This document shows positions 1 through 7,780 of a stretch of DNA of 45,165 bases, piece after piece. Where the stretch lies: assembly GCF_029846235.1 (NCBI RefSeq), contig NZ_JARVWP010000032.1, positions 1 through 45,165 on the forward strand. Reading direction: 5' to 3'. Each line of letters starts with the position of its first letter. Position 1 is the stretch's first letter. Origin of the DNA: Bradyrhizobium sp. CER78. Lineage in GTDB: Bacteria; Pseudomonadota; Alphaproteobacteria; Rhizobiales; Xanthobacteraceae. The position numbers and the translations under genes were made by a program. Below the pieces are notes generated by a model that searched no databases, had not been told where the DNA came from, and worked only from the letters and a program-made list of their open reading frames with translations.

Positions 1-17
1 GGCAGGAGTATCAGAGC

Positions 18-959
18 TCAACCGAGCCGCCGCAGCGTGTGCACCGTGATTTCGGCCGGGCAATTCAGCCGCACCGGCGCGAGGCTGGTGCCGGCGCCGG
101 TTGATGTGTAGCCCGCGAGTTCGCCGAAGCGCCACGCGCCCTTGCCCATGCGGCGCGGCAGCCGTGCCTCCAGCTTGATCGCGATGCCGCCGGGCAGGCA
201 GAGCTGGCCGCCATGGGTATGGCCGCTCAGCATCAGGTCGAAGCCGGCGGCCGCCGCTTCGCGATAGGATTCCGGCGTGTGCGCAAGCAGGATCGAGAAC
301 GCCTCGCGCGGGATCGCCGCGGCGGCTTTTGCAATGTCATCGGTGCGGTAGAAATGCGCGTCGTCGATCCCGGCGAGATGGATGGTCGCGCCGTCGCGCG
401 TGATCGGCTCCTGCTCGTTGAACAGCATCCTGATCCCCATCGCCTCCAATCCCGGCGTCATGCGGATGCTGTCGTGATTGCCGAGGATGCCGTAGAGCGG
501 CAGCTTGATCCGCGCGCAGACGTCCCGCATCAGCGCGAGGCTGGTCTCGAACGGGCCGAACGTCCTGCCGCGATAATCGCCGGTCAGGACGCAGATGTCG
601 CAGGCGATAGTGCGCACGATGTCGGCCAGATGCCGCATCGCGCCCTGGCTGATGTCGGCGTGGAGATCGCTGAGATGAAGGATGGTGAAGCCGTCGAAGG
701 CCGCCGGCAGCCGCGCCGACGTCACCAGATTGCGCCGCACCTCGACCCGGTCGGCGTTGCGCCGCGCACGGCCATGGAGGCCGACCACCTTGAGCGCAGT
801 CGTGACGATCCACGGCGCCATCCGCCAGTTCTCGACATTGAACACCAGCGTGCCCTGGCCGATCAGCTGCTTCTCGTGCGCGGCCTCGATCCCAAGCCGG
901 CGCACGACGTGATCCGCGCCGATCCGCTCGACCAATCCCTGCAATGCCGTGTCGGCCAT
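18..959 (-). CDS. Metallophosphoesterase, YaeI-like calcineurin fold
   Basis: A 313-residue protein with the full binuclear metal signature of the calcineurin-like phosphoesterases. D98-x-H100 lies in LSDLHAD, G127-D128 in TGDYRG, N161-H162-D163 in GNHD, H227 in LLAHTPE, and GHTHGG is at 246-251. The order and spacing match the YaeI/YkuE branch, which hydrolyses phosphodiesters, in some members during lipid A or UDP-sugar-lipid turnover. There is no N-terminal membrane anchor; instead about 85 charged residues precede the catalytic fold, so a cytoplasmic place is likely. The ATG at 959 follows a G-rich GGGGGACG stretch. It stands alone, ending near the left edge. Family assignment is firm; the substrate cannot be read from the sequence. 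Confidence 0.9.
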   Translation of the reverse strand: MADTALQGLVERIGADHVVRRLGIEAAHEKQLIGQGTLVFNVENWRMAPWIVTTALKVVGLHGRARRNADRVEVRRNLVTSARLPAAFDGFTILHLSDLHADISQGAMRHLADIVRTIACDICVLTGDYRGRTFGPFETSLALMRDVCARIKLPLYGILGNHDSIRMTPGLEAMGIRMLFNEQEPITRDGATIHLAGIDDAHFYRTDDIAKAAAAIPREAFSILLAHTPESYREAAAAGFDLMLSGHTHGGQLCLPGGIAIKLEARLPRRMGKGAWRFGELAGYTSTGAGTSLAPVRLNCPAEITVHTLRRLG

Positions 960-1039
960 CGTCCCCCGTGCGGCCCGCGATGCGACGCGGGCCGGCGCGA
1001 CACTATCACGCGCGATCCCGATGGGGATACCGCTGAGGC

Positions 1040-2788
1040 TCAGACCACGGGGACGCGCCTGGCGGCAACGGCGGCCGGCGAGATCACCTCGATGTCGAGC
1101 GGCACCTGCCAGCGCTCGGTGAAGCGGACCTGTGGCGGCGCATTGCCGTTGCGCCCGCCCTGCAGCACGAAGCCGTCGTAACCCGAATTCATCACCTCAT
1201 TGCATTTCTGCACATAGATCGGGAAGCCGCCGATATAGGGCATGAACACGCGGGGCCGGCCCGGGATGTTCGTGCCGACATACCAGGAGCTGCAGGTCGA
1301 GCGCAGCGACACCGTGGAGACGTCGTTGACATGGGCGACCCAGGCATCCTCGTCGTCGCGCACCGCCTCGATGGTGCCGGCGCCGATGTCGCGCATGTGG
1401 CCAAGGCAATCCGCCAGCCAGTCGACATGCTGCTCGATCGCCTGGATCATGCTCGCGAGCACCGACGGGCTGCCGGGCCCGGTGATCATGAACAGGTTCG
1501 GAAATCCCTCCGAGGCGAGGCCGAGATAGGCGCGCGGGCCGGCTCGCCATTTTTCGGCCAGCGTCTGCCCGCCGCGGCCGGTGATCGCGATCTTGTCGAA
1601 CGAGCCGGTCATGGCGGCAAAGCCGGTGGCGGAAACGATCGCATCGAACTTGTATTCGGTGCCGTCGACCACGATGCCGTCACGCGTGAAGCGTTCGATC
1701 GGCGTCCTCGAGACGTCGACCAGCTTCACATGCGGCAGGTTGTAGGTCTCGAAATAGTTGGTATCGACGCAGAGCCGCTTGCAGCCGAACACGTTCTGCG
1801 GGCACAGCAGCTCGGCGGTGGCGGGATCCTTGACGATGCCGCGGATCTTCTCGCGCGCGAAATCGGCGATGGTGTCGTTGGCCGCCTTCTCGAACAGGAG
1901 ATCGCCGAACGAGCCGAGGAAGGGCAAGCCGCCGCGCTGCCAGGCTTCCTCATACAGCCGCTCGCGTTCATCCTCGCTCGCCTGCAGGGCGGGCTGGGCG
2001 TTGAACTGAAAATAGAAGCCGGTCGGGCGCGCGCGCGCTTTTGCGCGCAGCTCCGGATAATGCGCCTTGGCTTCCTTCAGATACTCCGCCGACAGCCGTT
2101 CGTTCCATGCCGGCACCGACCAGGTCGCCGTGCGCTGGAACACCGTGAGCTCGGAGGCCTGCTGTGCGATGATCGGGATCGACTGGATCGCCGACGAGCC
2201 GGTGCCGATGACGCCGACGCGCAGGCCGGTGAAATCGACACCCTCATGCGGCCATTCGCCGGTGTGATAGATCGGCCCGCGGAAATCCGCTATGCCGGTG
2301 AAGGCCGGGCGGTTCGGCGCCGACAGGCAGCCGACCGCCATGATGCAGAATTTCGCGGTGACCTTGTCGCCGCGGTCGGTCGCGACCAGCCAAGTCCCTG
2401 CCTTTTCGTCGAAGGTCGCCGCGGTGACGCGGGTCTCGAACACGATCTGGCTGCGCAGGTCGAAGCGGTCGGCGACATGATTGGCGTAAGCGAGAATTTC
2501 GGGCTGCGGAGAATATTTCTCCGACCAGCTCCAGTCCTGATCGAGTTCCTCGGAGAACGAGAAGGAATATTGCAGGCTCTCGACGTCGCAGCGCGCGCCG
2601 GGATAGCGATTCCAGTACCAGGTGCCGCCGACCCCGCCGCCGGCCTCATAGACCCGCGCGGTGAAGCCGAGCCCGCGCAGCCGGTGCAGCATGTACATGC
2701 CGGCGAATCCCGCGCCGATCACCACGGCATCGAAGGTTCCAGTTTCCGCAGGGCGCGCGGTCGTGCGCGCGATGCTCTCCTGAGCCAT
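1040..2788 (-). CDS. Flavin-containing monooxygenase, Baeyer-Villiger type
   Basis: A 582-residue flavoprotein. The FAD Rossmann motif VIGAGFAG is at residues 23-30, and the NADPH Rossmann motif VIGTGSSA at 193-200. Between them F169-x-G171-x3-H175-x3-W179-P180 fits the published Baeyer-Villiger fingerprint FxGxxxHxxxW[PD]. Length is typical of cyclohexanone, phenylacetone and steroid monooxygenases, which insert one oxygen atom next to a ketone using NADPH and O2 to give an ester or lactone. I chose the ATG at 2788; the frame stays open to 2989, but that extension carries no family sequence and would run across the divergent gene's promoter region. No operon partner on this strand. Substrate unknown. 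Confidence 0.92.
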   Translation of the reverse strand: MAQESIARTTARPAETGTFDAVVIGAGFAGMYMLHRLRGLGFTARVYEAGGGVGGTWYWNRYPGARCDVESLQYSFSFSEELDQDWSWSEKYSPQPEILAYANHVADRFDLRSQIVFETRVTAATFDEKAGTWLVATDRGDKVTAKFCIMAVGCLSAPNRPAFTGIADFRGPIYHTGEWPHEGVDFTGLRVGVIGTGSSAIQSIPIIAQQASELTVFQRTATWSVPAWNERLSAEYLKEAKAHYPELRAKARARPTGFYFQFNAQPALQASEDERERLYEEAWQRGGLPFLGSFGDLLFEKAANDTIADFAREKIRGIVKDPATAELLCPQNVFGCKRLCVDTNYFETYNLPHVKLVDVSRTPIERFTRDGIVVDGTEYKFDAIVSATGFAAMTGSFDKIAITGRGGQTLAEKWRAGPRAYLGLASEGFPNLFMITGPGSPSVLASMIQAIEQHVDWLADCLGHMRDIGAGTIEAVRDDEDAWVAHVNDVSTVSLRSTCSSWYVGTNIPGRPRVFMPYIGGFPIYVQKCNEVMNSGYDGFVLQGGRNGNAPPQVRFTERWQVPLDIEVISPAAVAARRVPVV

Positions 2789-2885
2789 GTCCCGTCTCTT
2801 CCCTGTGCTTTGTCTTCGGCCGCGCCTCGTTGGACACGGCGACAAAACATTAGGGCTGTTGCGGCGCGGCCCGCAAGCACATGCG

Positions 2886-2913
2886 TTGCCTCGTCGGGTA
2901 TATCTCCTATGCT
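2886..2913 (+). promoter_or_regulatory. Possible sigma-70-type promoter for the SEC-C gene
   Basis: TTGCCT at 2886-2891 and TATGCT at 2908-2913 are separated by 16 bases, about 75 bases before the ATG at 2988. Both hexamers are partial matches to TTGACA/TATAAT. It sits in the 199-base gap between two divergent genes, where a promoter is expected. Weak support. Confidence 0.3.
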
Positions 2914-2987
2914 GCGCCCGATACCGAGGTGATCCAGTACGGCAGCACGCGTGCAAGCTCTCGTCGCCAAGCAAGGGGCTGTGTTTC

Positions 2988-3920
2988 ATGAAGAAGGAAG
3001 AACTAGAGGCTGCCCTCGGCCAAGGTGAACTGGGACCGATCGAAGACTACCTTGATGCAATTGCTACGCAACCGCGGCTGCCTGCCCCTGCCGTCGGAAT
3101 GTGCCTGCTCAGGATGGAAGAGGCGGGGCCCCCGCTGCGCGCCCTGGTCGCTCGGGCCGCTGATGGCGAAACGCTCTCCGACGACGAAGTCGTGCTGCTG
3201 TTTCGCGGCCTGTATATTCTCGGCGGCGGCCGCGACAGGGAGGTTTGTCGGGACTTGCTCCGGTTGCTGCGCAGACCCGAAGCCGAGCTCGATGATCTGC
3301 TGGGCGACGTCGTGACGCAGAGCATGGCAAGCATCGTTGCCGGCGTGTTCGATGGTGATGTCGAGGCCTTGTTGAGCCCGATTGCGGATCGATCTATCGA
3401 CCAGTTCGTCCGCGAACAGATTCTCGGCGCGGCGACTTTCCTCACGTGGAACGGGAGCATTCCGCATGAGCGGATGCGGCGCCTGCTGGTGGCATTCTAT
3501 GAGGACGACTTCGCTGAGAACGAGGACCAGGCGTGGTTCGGCTGGCAGCGGGCAATCGCCCTGTTAGGGCTGCGCGAGCTTGTGCCGCTGGTGCACCGCG
3601 CTATCGATGAAGGCCGTATCCCCGATTGGATGTCCGGACACGACGAATTTGAGCAGGATCTCGCCGATGCCGAGCAGAGGCCCGAGGACGTTACCCGCTT
3701 CGAGGAAGCTTATCTCGGCTATATCGAAGATGTTGCCGATGCATTGGCATGGACCGAATACGACGACGCCACGGACCAACTCGTCGACGAAGACTTCGAG
3801 GCGGGATGGACGCCAACCGAGCCCGTGAGAAATCCCCTGCGCCACGTCGGACGCAACGACCCATGCCCGTGCGGAAGCGGCAAGAAATACAAGAAATGCT
3901 GCCTTGCCAATCTGGCCTGA
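2988..3920 (+). CDS. SEC-C motif protein (DUF1186-like)
   Basis: A 310-residue, acidic, mostly alpha-helical protein ending in a SEC-C zinc-binding motif: NDPCPCGSGKKYKKCC lies within the last 25 residues. In SecA and many stand-alone proteins this motif (CxC...CC) binds one zinc and mediates protein or ribosome contact. The first 270 residues look like the DUF1186 family of leucine/acidic-rich repeat-like proteins; no enzyme motif is visible. ATG at 2988 is preceded by AAGGGG eleven bases upstream. The upstream open extension to 2787 has no family features. It is divergent from the monooxygenase and convergent with recQ. Function unknown. Confidence 0.85.
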   Translation: MKKEELEAALGQGELGPIEDYLDAIATQPRLPAPAVGMCLLRMEEAGPPLRALVARAADGETLSDDEVVLLFRGLYILGGGRDREVCRDLLRLLRRPEAELDDLLGDVVTQSMASIVAGVFDGDVEALLSPIADRSIDQFVREQILGAATFLTWNGSIPHERMRRLLVAFYEDDFAENEDQAWFGWQRAIALLGLRELVPLVHRAIDEGRIPDWMSGHDEFEQDLADAEQRPEDVTRFEEAYLGYIEDVADALAWTEYDDATDQLVDEDFEAGWTPTEPVRNPLRHVGRNDPCPCGSGKKYKKCCLANLA

Positions 3921-3969
3921 GCCGACGTGCGGCACGGCCGAGCTTATCGCAAACCGGGCGCTGCGTCGC

Positions 3970-5838
3970 CTATCCCTCCGTTGACTTCACGATCCGGATC
4001 AACTCGGCGCCGTAGTGCTCGAGCTTCTTGTCGCCGATCCCGGCGATGTTGCGCAGTTCGCTCAGCGTGTCCGGCCGCATCGCGGCGATGCCGTCGATGG
4101 TCGAATCGTGCAGCACGACATAGGCCGGCACGCCGCGCTGGCGCGCGACGTCCGAGCGCCAGGCGCGCAAGGCCGCATGTAGCGCCGGGTTTGCGACGCC
4201 GCCGGGGCTGTCGGCCACGGCCACGAGTTCGCCGCGGCGCGATTTGCTGCGCACCGCACGATTGCGCGCGCCTTCCGGCTGCTCGCGCAGCATCACCGCG
4301 GTCTCGCCTTTCAGCACGCCGCGGGCGCTATCAGTCAGCTTCAGCGCGCCAAAAGCGTCGCTGTCGGCGTGCAGGTGACCCATCGCCACCAGCTGGCGCA
4401 GCACCGCGCGCCATTGCTTCTCGTTGAGCTCGCGGCCGATGCCGAATACGGATAATTGGTCGTGGTTGAACTGCTTGACCCGCTCGGTCAGCCGCCCGAC
4501 CAGCACGTCGATCAGGTGCATGGCGCCGAACCGTTGCCCGGTGCGATAGACGCAGGACAAGAGCTTCTGTGCCAGCACCTTGCCGTCGCGGACGCGCGGC
4601 GGCGTCAGGCAGTTGTCGCAATTGCCGCAGCTTTCATCGCTGCGGGTCTCGCCGAAATAGCCGAGCAGGCGCTGCCGCCGGCAATGCACGGTCTCGGCCA
4701 GCCCGACCAGCGCGTCGAGCTTGCCGATCGAGACGCGCTTGAAGGCGTCGGAGCCGGTCGATTCGTCGATCATGCGGCGCTGCTGCACGATGTCGGAAAG
4801 ACCGTAAGCCATCCACGCCGCCGACGGTTTGCCGTCACGGCCGGCGCGTCCGGTCTCCTGGTAATAGGCCTCGATGCTCTTCGGCAGATCGAGATGAGCG
4901 ACGAAGCGCACGTCGGGCTTGTCGATGCCCATGCCGAACGCGATCGTCGCGACGATGACAAGGCCGTCCTCATTGAGGAAGCGGTCCTGATGCCGGGCGC
5001 GCACGCCGGCATCGAGCCCGGCATGGTAGGGCAGCGCGGGGATGCCGGCCTCGCTCAGCGCCGCGGCGACATCCTCGACCTTGGCGCGCGACAGGCAATA
5101 GACCACGCCGGCGTCGCCGGCATGCCTTTCCTTGATGAAGTTCTTCAGCTGTGTCGTCGCATTCTGCTTGTCGACGATTTCGTAGCGGATGTTGGGGCGG
5201 TCGAAGCTGGCGACGAATTCCGGCGCGTCGGTGAGGGACAGCCGCTCGGCGATCTCCTTTCGCGTCAGCGCGTCCGCGGTCGCGGTCAGCGCGATGCGCG
5301 GCACGTTGGGGAAGCGTTCGGCGAGCGCGGACAGCCCGATATACTCCGGGCGGAAGTCGTGCCCCCATTGCGAGACGCAATGCGCCTCGTCGATCGCAAA
5401 CAGCGCGATCTGCGCCTGGCTGAGCAGGTTGAGGCAGCGCGGCGTGAGCAGGCGTTCCGGCGCGACGTAGAGCAGATCGAGATCACCGGCGAGCAGCCGC
5501 CGCTCGACCTCGGAGGCCTCCTCATAGGACAGCGTCGAGTTCAGCACCGCGGCGTTGACGCCGGCTTCGGTGAGTCCCGCGACCTGGTCGCGCATCAGCG
5601 CGATCAGGGGCGACACCACAATGCCGCAGCCGTCGCGCAGCAGCGACGGCAGCTGGTAGCACAGCGACTTGCCGCCGCCGGTCGGCATCAGCACCAGGCA
5701 ATTGCCGCCATCGGTGACGTGGCGGACGATCTTCTCCTGCGCGCCGCGGAAACCGGACAGGCCGAACACGGAACTGAGCACGGACCGCGCGTCGCGAGGC
5801 GGAGCGGATGCGCGATCGAGGGCGGGCTGGGCGGTCAT
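3970..5838 (-). CDS. recQ: ATP-dependent DNA helicase RecQ
   Basis: A 622-residue 3'-5' DNA helicase of the RecQ family. Walker A is PTGGGKS (residues 52-58, K57) and the DEAH box is at 150-153, followed by the RecQ aromatic-rich loop CVSQWGHDFRPEY. The second RecA domain carries the arginine-finger block YYQETGRAGRDG. The RecQ C-terminal zinc module has four cysteines in CRRQR...CGNCDNC, and an HRDC domain occupies roughly residues 540-615, ending in the helix-hairpin-like NIAGIGDKKLEHYG. The domain order and length match E. coli RecQ. It acts in recombination repair and fork processing. An SOS box lies 53-67 bases upstream of its ATG, so it is probably DNA-damage induced. It is divergent from the cytochrome-molybdenum operon. 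Confidence 0.97.
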   Translation of the reverse strand: MTAQPALDRASAPPRDARSVLSSVFGLSGFRGAQEKIVRHVTDGGNCLVLMPTGGGKSLCYQLPSLLRDGCGIVVSPLIALMRDQVAGLTEAGVNAAVLNSTLSYEEASEVERRLLAGDLDLLYVAPERLLTPRCLNLLSQAQIALFAIDEAHCVSQWGHDFRPEYIGLSALAERFPNVPRIALTATADALTRKEIAERLSLTDAPEFVASFDRPNIRYEIVDKQNATTQLKNFIKERHAGDAGVVYCLSRAKVEDVAAALSEAGIPALPYHAGLDAGVRARHQDRFLNEDGLVIVATIAFGMGIDKPDVRFVAHLDLPKSIEAYYQETGRAGRDGKPSAAWMAYGLSDIVQQRRMIDESTGSDAFKRVSIGKLDALVGLAETVHCRRQRLLGYFGETRSDESCGNCDNCLTPPRVRDGKVLAQKLLSCVYRTGQRFGAMHLIDVLVGRLTERVKQFNHDQLSVFGIGRELNEKQWRAVLRQLVAMGHLHADSDAFGALKLTDSARGVLKGETAVMLREQPEGARNRAVRSKSRRGELVAVADSPGGVANPALHAALRAWRSDVARQRGVPAYVVLHDSTIDGIAAMRPDTLSELRNIAGIGDKKLEHYGAELIRIVKSTEG

Positions 5839-5890
5839 GATCCCTTGGTATGTCCTGGGGTCAACAGGCGGTGATCGAGCTTTTCTGGGC

Positions 5891-5905
5891 GAACGATACC
5901 GGAAC
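5891..5905 (-). promoter_or_regulatory. LexA (SOS) box upstream of recQ
   Basis: The plus strand reads GAACGATACCGGAAC; on the recQ strand this is GTTC-N7-GTTC, an exact match to the alphaproteobacterial LexA operator consensus. It lies 53 bases upstream of the recQ start codon and 44 bases upstream of the divergent cytochrome gene. The position suits repression of recQ; an effect on the divergent operon is possible. Confidence 0.75.
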
Positions 5906-5908
5906 GAA

Positions 5909-5924
5909 ACGTGTTAATACACGT
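5909..5924. promoter_or_regulatory. Palindrome before the cytochrome-molybdenum operon
   Basis: ACGTGT-TAAT-ACACGT is a 6-bp perfect inverted repeat with a 4-bp centre, ending 24 bases before the ATG at 5949 and only 3 bases from the SOS box. The placement near the expected start of transcription makes it a candidate operator for a dimeric repressor of the operon at 5949-9990. The regulator is unknown; none is encoded next to it. Confidence 0.4.
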
Positions 5925-5948
5925 CCCAACAACAAACTCAATTCACGC

Positions 5949-7292
5949 ATGGCCGGTCAGCTGCGGATCATCACAGGCATTGCCGCGATCGTGTTGGTCG
6001 CGGCGGCGGCCGTGGGCTTTGCAGTCGCCTGGCGGCCGCAGATTGCGGCCATGGCGCCGCCGCGGCCCGATAGCTTCGATCCCGAGATCGTCAAGCGCGG
6101 CCGTGATCTCGCCGCGATCGGCAACTGCAACACCTGCCATACCGTGCAGGGCGGCGGAAATTACGCCGGCGGGCTTCCGGTTCCGACGCCGTTCGGCACC
6201 ATCTTCTCGTCGAACATCACGCCGGATGCCGAGACCGGCATCGGGAACTGGCCGGAGGCGGCGTTCGTCCGCGCGATGCGCTTTGGCGTCAGCCGTGACG
6301 GCCGCCATCTCTACCCGACCTTTCCCTATGACCATTTCACCAACGTGTCTGACGCGGATGACCGGGCGCTCTATGCGTTCCTGATGACGCGGCAGCCGGT
6401 GCACGCCTCGCCGCCAGCGAATCAGCTGACGTTTCCGCTCAACTACCGGCCGCTGATTGCAGGGTGGAAGCTGCTGTATCTTCGCAGCGGCGACGTTCCT
6501 TCCGATGCGGCGAAGGGCGCGGAATGGAACCGCGGCGCCTATCTGGTCGAGGGGCTCGCGCATTGCGGCGCCTGCCATACGCCGCGCAACGCGCTCGGCG
6601 CCGAGCGAGTCAATGCGCAATTCGCCGGCGGCGACGTCGACAATTGGCACGCCTATGCGTTGAACGACACCTCGCATGCTCCGGTGCGGTGGACGGCTGA
6701 CGCGCTCTACGCCTATCTGCGCCACGGCTGGCATAGCGATCACGGCACCGCGCGCGGGCCGATGGCCGAAGTGGTCGGCAATCTCGCGACAGTGCCCGAC
6801 AGCGACGTGCGCGCCATCGCCGTGTATATGGCCGATGTCTCGGGCGCGCCGGCGCCGGATCGCAAGTCGCCCAATGACGCGGTGGCGCAATCGGCTGCGG
6901 CGGACGCAACACAGCCCAACGCCGCAGGCGCTGCGATCTATGCCGCGGCCTGCGCTTCCTGCCATGAGGGCGGCCGGGCGCTGCCCTATGGCGGCGTCAA
7001 TCTCGCGCTCAGCACGGCGATCGCAGGCCCCGATCCGCGCAACCTTCTGAACATCGTGCTGTCGGGCGTCGGCGCCGTCGCTGGCGAGCGCAGTCCGATC
7101 ATGCCGGGCTTCGCGGCCAGTATTGATGATGCGCAGATGGTCGCGCTTGCGAATTATCTACGTGCCCGGTTCGGGAAGCGGCCGGCGTGGAACGATCTCG
7201 ACAAGGCGGTGCGCGATGCGCGCGCGGTGCAGGCCGCGTCGCTTGTGTCGCGCGACGCCCCTGCAGAATCAAGTCAACGAGGCAAGCCATGA
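5949..7292 (+). CDS. Triheme cytochrome c subunit of a molybdenum hydroxylase
   Basis: A 447-residue exported cytochrome with one membrane-spanning or signal helix at residues 8-28 and three CxxCH haem sites: C60-NT-C63-H64, C206-GA-C209-H210 and C335-AS-C338-H339. Three-haem proteins of this kind are the electron acceptors of alcohol, aldehyde and nicotinate-type dehydrogenases, passing electrons to the respiratory chain at the periplasmic face. ATG at 5949 places the hydrophobic helix at the true N-terminus; the open frame upstream crosses the operator region. Its stop overlaps the next start (ATGA), so it is translationally coupled to the 2Fe-2S subunit. The order cytochrome, iron-sulphur, molybdopterin supports one periplasmic complex. 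Confidence 0.92.
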   Translation: MAGQLRIITGIAAIVLVAAAAVGFAVAWRPQIAAMAPPRPDSFDPEIVKRGRDLAAIGNCNTCHTVQGGGNYAGGLPVPTPFGTIFSSNITPDAETGIGNWPEAAFVRAMRFGVSRDGRHLYPTFPYDHFTNVSDADDRALYAFLMTRQPVHASPPANQLTFPLNYRPLIAGWKLLYLRSGDVPSDAAKGAEWNRGAYLVEGLAHCGACHTPRNALGAERVNAQFAGGDVDNWHAYALNDTSHAPVRWTADALYAYLRHGWHSDHGTARGPMAEVVGNLATVPDSDVRAIAVYMADVSGAPAPDRKSPNDAVAQSAAADATQPNAAGAAIYAAACASCHEGGRALPYGGVNLALSTAIAGPDPRNLLNIVLSGVGAVAGERSPIMPGFAASIDDAQMVALANYLRARFGKRPAWNDLDKAVRDARAVQAASLVSRDAPAESSQRGKP

Positions 7293-7780
7293 CGACATTG
7301 AAGGTCAATGGCCGGGATCATCAGATCGACGCTGATCCGGATACGCCGCTGCTCTATGTGCTGCGCGATGATCTCGCGCTCAATGCCGCCAAGTTCGGCT
7401 GCGGGCTCGGGCAATGCGGCTCCTGCACCGTGATCGTCGACGGCAAGGCGGTGCTGTCCTGCGTCACGCCGCTGCTGCTCGTCGAGGGCAAGCAGGTGAC
7501 GACGCTGGAAGGGCTTGGCACGGTGGCCGCGCCGGCGCCGATCCAGCGCGCCTTCATGGAGGAACAGGCGGCGCAGTGCGGCTATTGCATCGCCGGGATG
7601 ATGATGCGCGCGCAGGCGCTCTTGATGCGTAACCCGAAACCGTCGGATGCGCAGATCCGCGCCGAGCTGGAGCCGCATCTCTGCCGCTGCGGCACGCATA
7701 TGCGTATCTTGCGCGCGGTGCATCGCGCCGCCCGGCTGATGGATACGGCCGATGCCACAAGCGACAGGAGCGTCCGATGA
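7289..7780 (+). CDS. 2Fe-2S subunit of xanthine-oxidase-family hydroxylase
   Basis: A 163-residue small subunit with both iron-sulphur clusters of the family. The plant-type ferredoxin motif has C38, C43, C46 and C58; the helical cluster has C97-GY-C100 with C132-R-C134. Length and motif order match IorA (isoquinoline 1-oxidoreductase) and the small subunits of nicotinate and aldehyde dehydrogenases of the two-subunit class lacking an FAD protein. It relays electrons from the molybdenum site to the cytochrome encoded just upstream. It has no signal of its own, so it is expected to be exported folded, together with the Tat-signal large subunit. Start and stop both overlap neighbours by four bases. 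Confidence 0.94.
   Translation: MTTLKVNGRDHQIDADPDTPLLYVLRDDLALNAAKFGCGLGQCGSCTVIVDGKAVLSCVTPLLLVEGKQVTTLEGLGTVAAPAPIQRAFMEEQAAQCGYCIAGMMMRAQALLMRNPKPSDAQIRAELEPHLCRCGTHMRILRAVHRAARLMDTADATSDRSVR

Noticed and set aside
1331..2932. A 533-codon plus-strand frame opposite the flavin monooxygenase
   Set aside because: No motif; the minus-strand protein carries FAD, NADPH and Baeyer-Villiger signatures over the same bases.
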